Shown here piece by piece: positions 1 to 5,731 of a stretch of 5,752 nt of DNA; position 1 is the first letter of the stretch; the number at the start of each line of letters is the position of its first letter. The position numbers were made by a program, and so were the translations under genes. The stretch covers positions 1 through 5,752 of the forward strand of contig DAOWJH010000098.1 in assembly GCA_030640495.1 (NCBI GenBank). The letters run 5' to 3'. The notes under the pieces are model-generated. The model was not told where the DNA came from. It searched no databases and was given only the letters and a program-made list of their open reading frames with translations. Origin of the DNA: Dehalococcoidia bacterium. GTDB lineage: Bacteria; Chloroflexota; Dehalococcoidia; Dehalococcoidales; DAOWJH01.

Positions 1-705
1 GGGGATACTGCCCGTGTCCCTTATGGCTCAAAACCCAAGGCGACTGTTATTCAATATGCTCTGGAGGGTGCAAAATTTCTCTCCAAGCAAAAAATCAAGG
101 TTTTGGTTGTTGCCTGCAACACGATATGTTGCCTCGCTATGAGTAAGTTGAGAAAGGCTTTTGACTTACCGATAATTGATATAATTGCTCCAGCTTCAAG
201 AGCAGCGGTGGAACTGACTAAAAATAAAAGAATCGGCGTAATAGGAACCGAAGGAACTATAGAGAGTGGTGCTTACGACCAAGCCATCAAACAACTTGAT
301 GACAAAATAGAAGTATTTTCCAGAGCATGCCCCTTATTTGTTCCTATCGTGGAAGAGAACTTACTTAAAGGGAATGTAACTCAGAGGATTGTGGATATAT
401 ACCTTTCGGGGCTAGTAGAAGAGCGGATAGATACCCTCATTCTGGGTTGCACTCACTATCCCCTGCTAATAGAGCCCATCTCCAAATGCATGGGTCCGCA
501 GGTTACTCTGCTCAATCCCGCTACCGCAGTGGCTAGGGAACTAAAGCAAAAATTAGTAGAAAATAACCTGCTAGATGATAAGGCTGAGGGATACAGAAAA
601 TTCTTTTTCACCAGTCAACCTCAGAAGGCGGAAAAACTTATTCGGCACTTGAAAATAAAAATTAACCGCATTGAACAAGTTGACTTTGCCTTACCCGGGG
701 TGTGA
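1..705 (+). CDS. murI: Glutamate racemase, 3' part (5' end outside the window)
   Basis: Interconverts L- and D-glutamate in the cytoplasm, supplying D-Glu for peptidoglycan precursors; a cofactor-independent Asp/Glu racemase that uses two cysteines. The frame is open from base 1 and the first visible residues, GDTARVPYGSK, match the conserved stretch about 30-40 residues into MurI, so roughly 30 residues are missing at the left edge. In the visible 234 residues both catalytic cysteines are present: C39 in VVACNT and C150 in LGCTHYPLL. The conserved CPLFVPIVEE segment lies between them. The TTG at 103 is not the real start because conserved sequence continues upstream. It ends 59 nt before the aminotransferase gene on the same strand; no clear terminator lies between, so cotranscription is possible but unproven. 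Family assignment is secure. Confidence 0.95.
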   Translation, partial: GDTARVPYGSKPKATVIQYALEGAKFLSKQKIKVLVVACNTICCLAMSKLRKAFDLPIIDIIAPASRAAVELTKNKRIGVIGTEGTIESGAYDQAIKQLDDKIEVFSRACPLFVPIVEENLLKGNVTQRIVDIYLSGLVEERIDTLILGCTHYPLLIEPISKCMGPQVTLLNPATAVARELKQKLVENNLLDDKAEGYRKFFFTSQPQKAEKLIRHLKIKINRIEQVDFALPGV

Positions 706-764
706 TGTTTCAGGGATGCTTAGTGTCAGGCTAAATTGGAGATTTTTTATATGAGGAGGAAACA

Positions 765-2093
765 ATGGCGCTGGAGAATGTAGTTGAGGAATATATGAGA
801 GTTCGCCCAACTTCACAGAAGTTGCATGAACGGGCGGTGAAGGTCTTTGCCGCTGATGGGGCGACTGCCCGGGCTCGTATTCTTGACCCTTTTAGACCTT
901 ATATAACTCATGCCAGGGGTTCACGGAAGTGGGATGTAGATGGTAACGAATACATTGACTATATAATGGCGCACGGGGCTCTGATACTGGGGCATTGCCA
1001 CCCGGCGGTAGTGCAGGCGGTGCAGGAGCAGATGGCCAAGGGAGTCCATTACGGTGAAAACCACGAACTGGAAGTGGAGTGGGCTGAGCTAATAAAGAGC
1101 ATGATGCCCGGGACAGAAAGGGTCGAGTTTTTCTCCTGTGGGCAGGAAGCCAATCTGATGGCAATCAGGCTGGCTAGGGTTTTTACTAATAGGAGAAAAA
1201 TCCTCAGGTTTGAGGAGAACTTCCATGGCTGGGTAGATGAAGTGGTGCTGACACCCAGCTCACCGGGTGTTATTGCTGACGAGGTCAAGATTATACCTTA
1301 TGACCTTGACAGAGTGGAGAAGGAGCTGGCTAGTGGAGAATACGCTATCTTTATGACCGAAGGGGGCGGTGCCCATATGGGTGGTCAGATTCCAATAGAT
1401 GATGACTTTGTTCGGGCGCTGCCTGCTCTTAGCCAAAAGTATGGCACTGTTTGGCTTCTTGATGAAGTAGTTACTAGCTTTCGGGATTCCCCGGGGGGCT
1501 GGCAGGCTACAATAGGCGTCCACCCTGATTTGACTACCCTGGGTAAGTGTGTGGGTGGAGGGTTGGGTGTCGGAGCTATAGCCGGTCGGGCTGATATTAT
1601 GGGCGTTTTCAGCCCCAAGACTCCGCCTGAACGGCGAATCATCCATACCGGGACTTGGAATGGTAATCCTCTCACTTGCGCGGCTGGTGTTGCCGCCTGT
1701 AAGCTCTATAGGAGCGGTGAGGTTCAAAGAAAGACTGCCCAGCTTGCTGCTTATCTTCGGCAGAGAGGTAATAAGGCTCTGAAAGAGCGAGCCATTAATG
1801 GTCGTCTCTATAGCAGGTCCATTGTCCACCTCTACCTTGGCCCGATTGACTATGAACCGTCTGACGATACTCTGCCACCTACCAAGGATATTCGGAAGAT
1901 TATGAATCCAGCAATGATGCCCATACGGATTCGACTGGGTCTTCACTTGCTTCAGCGTGGTATTGCTACTATGTCGGGGAGGTTCTTTATCCTTTCAGCG
2001 GCTCATACTGAACAGGATATTGACCAAACAATCCAGGCCTTTGGTGACTCTCTTGATGCTATGATTGCCGAGGGCAGCCTAAGCAAAGCCTAA
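765..2093 (+). CDS. HemL-like class-III PLP aminotransferase/aminomutase
   Basis: A fold-type I PLP enzyme of 442 residues, closest in pattern to glutamate-1-semialdehyde 2,1-aminomutase (usually about 430 residues). Visible landmarks are DVDGNEYIDYI (57-67), LGHCHPAVVQAV (75-86), NFHGW (152-156), LLDEVVTSFR with the cofactor aspartate D233 (231-240), PDLTTLGKCVGGG with the Schiff-base lysine K261, and GTWNGNP (296-302). Several HemL signature positions differ: the usual SGTEA reads CGQEA (125-129) and the usual VEPVAGN reads TEGGGAH (198-204). These changes, and the following hydratase genes, argue against a role in haem synthesis. A transaminase or aminomutase acting on an amino acid or amino-acyl substrate is inferred; the substrate is unknown. 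The ATG at 765 follows AGGAGG at 754-759 with a 5-nt spacer, the strongest ribosome-binding site in the window. Confidence 0.85.
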   Translation: MALENVVEEYMRVRPTSQKLHERAVKVFAADGATARARILDPFRPYITHARGSRKWDVDGNEYIDYIMAHGALILGHCHPAVVQAVQEQMAKGVHYGENHELEVEWAELIKSMMPGTERVEFFSCGQEANLMAIRLARVFTNRRKILRFEENFHGWVDEVVLTPSSPGVIADEVKIIPYDLDRVEKELASGEYAIFMTEGGGAHMGGQIPIDDDFVRALPALSQKYGTVWLLDEVVTSFRDSPGGWQATIGVHPDLTTLGKCVGGGLGVGAIAGRADIMGVFSPKTPPERRIIHTGTWNGNPLTCAAGVAACKLYRSGEVQRKTAQLAAYLRQRGNKALKERAINGRLYSRSIVHLYLGPIDYEPSDDTLPPTKDIRKIMNPAMMPIRIRLGLHLLQRGIATMSGRFFILSAAHTEQDIDQTIQAFGDSLDAMIAEGSLSKA

Positions 2094-2103
2094 GGAGTGA
2101 TAA

Positions 2104-2595
2104 ATGGTTGAGGATACGCTGAATACAGAGGAACTGAAGGGTAAAATCGGCATAGACTGGGAACCCGTGGTATGTAACATTGAGAAGGGGATGATACAGC
2201 GGTTTGCTCAGGCTATAGATGACCCCAATCCCCTGTGGCAGGATGAAGAGCATGCTAGGAGAAGCAGGTATGGTAGCATTATTGCTCCCCCTACCTTTAT
2301 CCAGACTGTAGGTTGGGGCCAATTTGAAAAGCAATTTCAGCTTCAAGTAGCACCATTGCTTAGTGGAGGCAGACTTAACGGTGGTGTTGAGCTTGAGTAT
2401 TATCAGCCGGTTAGACCGGGTGATACAATAACTGTTATCACTAAGATTGCTGATGTGCGTGAACGGCAAGGCAAGAAGATGGGCAAGATGGTGTTTGTAA
2501 CTTTTGAGAAAACCTATAAAAATCAGACGCAGGAACTGATAGCCAAATGCCGGCAAATAGCTATTTGGTATCAGATAGGGGTAGAGCATGACTGA
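2104..2595 (+). CDS. MaoC N-type (FAS1-like) dehydratase subunit, lacks catalytic His
   Basis: A 163-residue single hot-dog domain resembling the N-terminal MaoC_dehydrat_N half of two-domain enoyl hydratases and the HadA/HadC subunits of mycobacterial 3-hydroxyacyl-ACP dehydratases. Diagnostic segments are RFAQAIDDPNPLW (33-45), the YGSIIAPPTF loop (about 57-66), and a C-terminal strand region containing LEYYQPVRPGD. In active hydratases the motif is D-x-N-P-x-H; here it is D40-P-N42-P-L-W45, so the catalytic histidine is replaced by tryptophan. This is typical of the structural, substrate-binding half, which would pair with an active partner. That partner is very likely the next gene, whose ATG overlaps this gene's end by 8 nt. 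The start at 2104 follows AAGGAG, which overlaps the stop codon of the aminotransferase gene, so translation is probably coupled. Confidence 0.85.
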   Translation: MVEDTLNTEELKGKIGIDWEPVVCNIEKGMIQRFAQAIDDPNPLWQDEEHARRSRYGSIIAPPTFIQTVGWGQFEKQFQLQVAPLLSGGRLNGGVELEYYQPVRPGDTITVITKIADVRERQGKKMGKMVFVTFEKTYKNQTQELIAKCRQIAIWYQIGVEHD

Positions 2596-3019
2596 GCAGC
2601 TCTACTACGAAGATATAGTGGCAGGTAGTGAAATCTCCCCTGTGGTCAAACAAGCTACCACCCGTCAGCTGGTAATGTGGGCAGGGGCATCGGGTGATTA
2701 TCACGAGATTCATTATGATAAGGATTTTGCTCAGAGCCGGGGTCTGCCCGGTGTTATTATTCATGGTCAGCTAGCCGGCAGTTTCCTTGGCCAACTAATA
2801 ACTGACTGGATGGGGGAGCAGGGTAGCCTCAGGAAGCTGACTTGTAGTTATCGGGGTATGAACTTTCCCGGTGAGGTTATTACCTGCAAGGGGAAGGTAA
2901 GTAAGAAGTATGTTGAAGATGGGGAGCATTGTGTGGAGTGTAGCCTCTGGGTAGAGAATCCACAAGGAGAGAAGACAGTATTAGGTATGGCTATTGTTGC
3001 TCTACCAACCAGGGGTTGA
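2588..3019 (+). CDS. MaoC-family (R)-specific hydratase, catalytic subunit
   Basis: A 143-residue MaoC dehydratase (hot-dog fold, R-hydratase family) that adds or removes water across a 2-enoyl/3-hydroxyacyl thioester. The hydratase-2 motif is visible as AGASGDYHEIHYDKDFA (32-48), with catalytic D37 and H42 at the canonical spacing of five; the usual Asn two residues after Asp is His39. It is followed by the GLPGVIIHGQL loop (52-62) that shapes the acyl site. The C-terminal half (YRGMNFPGEVITCKGKV and onward) fits the family's second strand set. It starts inside the 3' end of the preceding subunit gene (8-nt overlap, different frame), which suggests equimolar heterodimer production as in HadAB/HadBC. 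Substrate, and whether the carrier is CoA or ACP, cannot be read from sequence. Confidence 0.88.
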   Translation: MTEQLYYEDIVAGSEISPVVKQATTRQLVMWAGASGDYHEIHYDKDFAQSRGLPGVIIHGQLAGSFLGQLITDWMGEQGSLRKLTCSYRGMNFPGEVITCKGKVSKKYVEDGEHCVECSLWVENPQGEKTVLGMAIVALPTRG

Positions 3020-3031
3020 GGATTATGATTT

Positions 3032-3118
3032 AGTAACCCTATCCCCTTTATCCCCTTCCCCTTATTAAGGGGAAGGGGAAGATTATTTTTGAAGGGGCTT
3101 CGCCCCTTCACTCTTCCC
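3032..3118. repeat. Half-unit of the C/G-tract hairpin repeat family
   Basis: Two hairpins in tandem. The first, 3051-3079, pairs a tccccttcccctt arm with its complement around a 3-nt loop (13-bp stem). The second, 3090-3110, has a 9-bp stem beginning tgaagggg and a ttc loop. Between them is attattttt (3082-3090). The whole block aligns with one arm of the large palindrome at about 5479-5560: the same leading cccctttatcccc, the same T-rich spacer, a near-identical second hairpin and the same trailing tcttccc. The first hairpin is diverged and more closely resembles the palindrome's central hairpin. The block sits between converging genes and overlaps the 3' end of the acetyltransferase gene. 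Confidence 0.8.
3051..3090 (+). terminator. Possible intrinsic terminator of the hydratase operon
   Basis: A 13-bp G/C-rich stem (3051-3079, 3-nt loop) is followed on the plus strand by aagattattttt, a T-rich run ending at 3090. It lies 31 nt after the stop of the MaoC hydratase gene. The position and shape fit a Rho-independent terminator, though the T run is displaced by a few bases. On the minus strand the same hairpin has no T run after it. It is part of the repeat half-unit, so termination may be a by-product of the repeat. Confidence 0.5.
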
Positions 3119-3664
3119 TAACAAATTACTTCCTTGTCTAGCCCCTGTTTGCTGTTTCTCCCACTGTTTACGGTGGAGTTCCATAAGTACGAAACTAAAG
3201 CCATCTTTCACCAGATGCCCATACGGGGTGAAGCCGCATTTGTTGAAGCACTTCTGAGCCTCAGTGTTTGAGTCAAGGGTCTTCAAGTAGATTCGTTTAA
3301 GGTTCGTCTGGTGGAAAATATAATTGACCAGGGTGGTTACTGCATCGGTACCATAGCCCTTGTCCCAGTAGGCGCGGTTACCAATCATAATTCCTAGTTC
3401 AGTTTCGCCTTTAGCCTCATTAACGTCATAATATATGCAGTTGCCAATGTGCTGACCGTCTAGGGTTTCTATAGCCAACGGGTGTCGGGTTGAGGGGGGG
3501 TAGCGCAGCTCACTGGCATAGGCTGATAGATACTGGGGGAAAGTGGTATTTAGCGGTGGGATAGCATCAAGCCGAGCCAGCTCAGGGTCTGTTCGCCAGG
3601 TGTAGTCGTCCAGGGCATCGGCTAATCTTTTATCACGGAGTATAATTTTAGTACCGGTAATCAT
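3083..3664 (-). CDS. GNAT N-acetyltransferase, RimJ/RimL-like, with repeat-encoded tail
   Basis: A 193-residue acetyl-CoA-dependent N-acetyltransferase of the RimJ/RimL type (Acetyltransf_3-like), which modifies protein N-termini or small amines. The beginning MITGTKIILRDKR is typical of the family and supports the ATG at 3662-3664, although the only ribosome-binding-like site (AGGAA, 3681-3685) is about 16 nt away. Acetyl-CoA-binding motif A is ELGIMIGNRAYWDKGYGTDA (89-108, with the GYG loop at 103-105). Motif B is SNTEAQKCFNKCGF (132-145). The family fold should end near HRKQW (164-168). Beyond it is a 23-residue tail, and its last 11 or so residues (GKSEGAKPLQK) are encoded by the hairpin repeat. 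The gene lies 69 nt behind the HEAT-repeat gene on the same strand with no hairpin terminator visible between, so it may share that transcript. The substrate is unknown. Confidence 0.88.
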   Translation of the reverse strand: MITGTKIILRDKRLADALDDYTWRTDPELARLDAIPPLNTTFPQYLSAYASELRYPPSTRHPLAIETLDGQHIGNCIYYDVNEAKGETELGIMIGNRAYWDKGYGTDAVTTLVNYIFHQTNLKRIYLKTLDSNTEAQKCFNKCGFTPYGHLVKDGFSFVLMELHRKQWEKQQTGARQGSNLLGKSEGAKPLQK

Positions 3665-3733
3665 GTTAAAAATTAAAAGATTCCTATTTGATTAGCTTTG
3701 CTTTGTTTTTCTAGTTATGTTAACCTTGCGGGT
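3665..3733. other. AT-rich spacer between HEAT-repeat and GNAT genes
   Basis: A short spacer with a poly-pyrimidine run on the plus strand (ctttgctttgtttttct). Read on the minus strand, it shows no stem-loop followed by a T run after the HEAT-repeat gene, and no convincing -35/-10 pair for the acetyltransferase gene. A weak AGGAA at 3681-3685 is the only candidate ribosome-binding site. Confidence 0.5.
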
Positions 3734-4669
3734 TTAAACCCTGAAAGAAAGCGGGTCTTCCCCTGCCTCCAGTTCCTGCAAAGCCTGCTCCGCTGCCTGA
3801 TGAATTGCCTCACTGGAGTTATTTAAGCAATGTTGCAGGTGTTCTTTAGCCTCGGTACCACCTATTTTACCCAGCGCCTGGATAGCGGCCAGCTGGACAT
3901 CAGTGTCAGGGTCTTTGATAAGCTCTATGAGATGGGGGGCGGCTTCTGCTTCTCCCAGTTCGCTGCATGCCCTGACTGCTTCGTAGCGTATCTCGGCGTC
4001 AGCACTGGCTAGCTCCTTGAGCAGTGTGGGCAGCCATGAGCAGTCGCAGTTTCTACCCATAGCATAAATGGCACTGATTCTAAGTTTAGAGTTATGGCTC
4101 TGATAGGCATTCATGATGGCTTCCTTTACCTGGGGGAGACTTAACGGGGCAGTTGCCTCCAGGGCTCGGCGTCTGACCTCTACAGGCTTGCTGTTATCAT
4201 CAATGGTAGTGAGTAGGGCGTGGCATAACCGGGATGTATGGCAGGAGCGCAGCTTTTCATGCTCGGCTAACATAGCGAACTTGCCCAGCGCTGTAGCTGC
4301 TGCCGCCTGGACTTTCTCCGAGCTATCTTGCTCAAGTAGATGAATCAGGGGGTTGATTAGGGATGGCTCATCATTCTCCCACAGACCCTCAATAGCCTTG
4401 CATCGCACCTCAGCATCCTGGTCTTTCAGGCAGCCTCTGAGGATGCTATCAAAGTTGAGCTCAAGGTTATCCTCAGCCAGCTCAACCAGCCGATACACAA
4501 TTTGCCGCCGCCGTTTTGGTTCCATTGCTGCCCATGCCTGTTCAAAAACCGTCAGCTCTTCTGAGTTCAGGTTTGATAGGTCAATTAGCTTTGAATTGAG
4601 CAGTGACTGGCTACTGTTACCCAGGTCAGCAATGGTCTCCTCAATAGGCGATGACATATCAGGTTGCAT
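3734..4669 (-). CDS. HEAT-repeat protein (PBS-lyase-type repeats)
   Basis: A 311-residue, probably cytoplasmic alpha-solenoid. From about residue 73 it is built of roughly six or seven helical pairs of HEAT/PBS-lyase type. Recognisable repeat cores are DQDAEVRCKAIEGL (83-96), SSEKVQAAAATALGKF (116-131), PVEVRRRALEA (162-172), NSKLRISAIYAMG (193-205), DAEIRYEAVRACSELG (224-239) and DTDVQLAAIQALGKIG (255-270). The N-terminal 70 residues are non-repetitive, with a basic segment PKRRRQ (51-56). There is no signal peptide or membrane segment. Such proteins act as scaffolds or, in phycobilisome systems, as lyases; nothing here suggests a phycobilin role. The ATG at 4669 has GAGGAG 7 nt upstream, inside the glutamate codons of the PAC2 gene, and only 4 nt separate the two genes. 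That coupling suggests a shared process, which is inference; another start at Met5 is possible. Confidence 0.85.
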   Translation of the reverse strand: MQPDMSSPIEETIADLGNSSQSLLNSKLIDLSNLNSEELTVFEQAWAAMEPKRRRQIVYRLVELAEDNLELNFDSILRGCLKDQDAEVRCKAIEGLWENDEPSLINPLIHLLEQDSSEKVQAAAATALGKFAMLAEHEKLRSCHTSRLCHALLTTIDDNSKPVEVRRRALEATAPLSLPQVKEAIMNAYQSHNSKLRISAIYAMGRNCDCSWLPTLLKELASADAEIRYEAVRACSELGEAEAAPHLIELIKDPDTDVQLAAIQALGKIGGTEAKEHLQHCLNNSSEAIHQAAEQALQELEAGEDPLSFRV

Positions 4670-4673
4670 AGTC

Positions 4674-5468
4674 CTACTCCTCTTCCTCCTCTTCTTCTTC
4701 GCCGTGTTCCCAGATAGGCTCGGTGAAGTAGTCTATATACTCTCCCATTGCCTCAGCCGCTACCTGTTTCAGTTTCTCTCTTGTCTCACTGGCTAGCTGA
4801 GCCAGCTCAGCCATATCAATTTCAATACCCAGCATTTTAGTCAGGACCTTGACTATAGCCAGGGCAGCCATCGGGTTCTGTATTCGGGTGGCATACATAG
4901 GCACTTCACCCAGTAAACAGGCAGCCTCACTATTCCTCTCTTTAGCTACGCCCAGCAGTAGTCCATTTAACCCGGCAATGTGAAGGTTGCCCCTCTGCAC
5001 CAAATCATATTTTTCTAAATCCTTGGCTACCTGCTGGCTGGTGGCTACCCCCCATACTCTGGGCAGTTCGGTGTGGTGAATACGAGTCAGAGCTGCGGCG
5101 CAGGTGTATATTCTCTTAACCTGGAACCTTTCCCCAACATCAAGGACACAGTTGGCTAGCTCATATCCCTTGGCTGATGGTTGGTCATCACCGATGAATA
5201 GTATTACATCGCTCCCCTCGCCTTTATTTTTCCAGTAGTAGAACTTGCTCTGCGGGAACTGTGGTGCTTCTACCACATTGTCCTTAACCACCACCCCGAT
5301 GGGGTCAAAGAAATGGGAAGGCTCAATTTCAGCCAGTTTTTTAAAGTCCAGCTTTCTTTCCAGATAGGTAGCCACTATGATAGATACATTGCCAATGCCG
5401 GGCCAGCTAGCCAGCATACTCGGTGAATTAAGTTTTGGTCGGGCATAAAGCTTGACTAAGTCTTTCAT
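4674..5468 (-). CDS. PAC2-family protein with polyglutamate C-terminus
   Basis: A 264-residue member of the PAC2 (proteasome assembly chaperone 2-like) superfamily, found in archaea and some bacteria, where its role is mostly undefined. Landmarks are the N-terminal SWPGIGNVSIIVATYL (21-36), FIGDDQPSAKGYELANCVLD (91-110, the strand and helix after the acidic loop), IYTCAAALTRIHHTELPRVWGVAT (120-143), IAGLNGLLLGVA (164-175) and the C-terminal helical region with NPMAALAIVKVLTKMLGIEID (198-218). The last eight residues (257-264) are all Glu, encoded by mixed GAA/GAG codons at 4677-4700. The ATG at 5466-5468 has GGTGAGG 8 nt upstream, and both lie inside the large palindrome. The HEAT-repeat gene follows after 4 nt. 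No proteasome subunit is present in the window, so a link to proteolysis is only suggested by the family name. Confidence 0.87.
   Translation of the reverse strand: MKDLVKLYARPKLNSPSMLASWPGIGNVSIIVATYLERKLDFKKLAEIEPSHFFDPIGVVVKDNVVEAPQFPQSKFYYWKNKGEGSDVILFIGDDQPSAKGYELANCVLDVGERFQVKRIYTCAAALTRIHHTELPRVWGVATSQQVAKDLEKYDLVQRGNLHIAGLNGLLLGVAKERNSEAACLLGEVPMYATRIQNPMAALAIVKVLTKMLGIEIDMAELAQLASETREKLKQVAAEAMGEYIDYFTEPIWEHGEEEEEEEE
4677..4700 (-). promoter_or_regulatory. Glu-codon tract doubling as ribosome-binding site
   Basis: Eight consecutive Glu codons end the PAC2 gene. Read as mRNA they form a purine-only GAAGAG/GAGGAG run whose last six bases (4677-4682) lie 7 nt before the HEAT-repeat ATG. 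The run contains several Shine-Dalgarno-like GGAG/GAGG words. The tract can serve both as an acidic protein tail and as the translation signal of the next gene. Confidence 0.6.
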
Positions 5469-5483
5469 TTTATCAACCTCACC
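5466..5483 (-). promoter_or_regulatory. Ribosome-binding site and ATG of the PAC2 gene, inside the palindrome
   Basis: On the minus strand GGTGAGG (5477-5483) is followed by the 8-nt spacer ttgataaa and ATG AAA. This supports the start at 5468. The whole signal is part of the palindrome arm and has an exact mirror copy at the right edge of the window. Confidence 0.75.
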
Positions 5484-5731
5484 CCCTTTATCCCCCTCTC
5501 CTTCGAAGGAGAGGGGGAGCGGAGGTTTTGAAGGGGCTTCACCCCTTCAATCTTTCCCTTTTAGTTTTTATTAGGTGACCCTATCCCCTTCATCCCCTTC
5601 CCCTTATCAAGGGGAAGGGGATAAAGGGGATAGGGTCACCTAATTAAAAACTAAAAGGAAAGATTGAAGGGGCGAAGCCCCTTCAAAACCTCCGCTCCCC
5701 CTCTCCTTCAAAGGAGAGGGGGGATGAAGGG

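Noticed and set aside
103..705. TTG at 103 as the start of the glutamate racemase
   Set aside because: Conserved MurI sequence (GDTARVPYGSK) is in frame upstream, so the gene simply begins before the window.
706..764. Promoter between murI and the aminotransferase gene
   Set aside because: The region is AT-rich in part (gattttttat), but no convincing -35/-10 pair at proper spacing could be picked out; only the ribosome-binding site is clear.
892..1946. Long open frames on the minus strand opposite the aminotransferase gene
   Set aside because: Their products have no recognisable domain and low-complexity composition, and the plus-strand frame is clearly a conserved PLP enzyme. They are shadows of the real gene.
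2059..2589. Minus-strand open frame of 176 codons opposite the first hydratase gene
   Set aside because: It shows no family pattern, and the plus strand carries a recognisable hot-dog domain with a good ribosome-binding site.
3730..3741. Perfect 12-nt palindrome gggtttaaaccc over the end of the HEAT-repeat gene
   Set aside because: It overlaps the stop codon and final codons, has no loop or T run, and is short enough to be chance; I see no second copy that would suggest an operator.
4113..4796. Plus-strand open frames across the HEAT-repeat and PAC2 genes
   Set aside because: Ser/Arg-rich translations without domain pattern; the minus strand has clear HEAT repeats and a PAC2 pattern.
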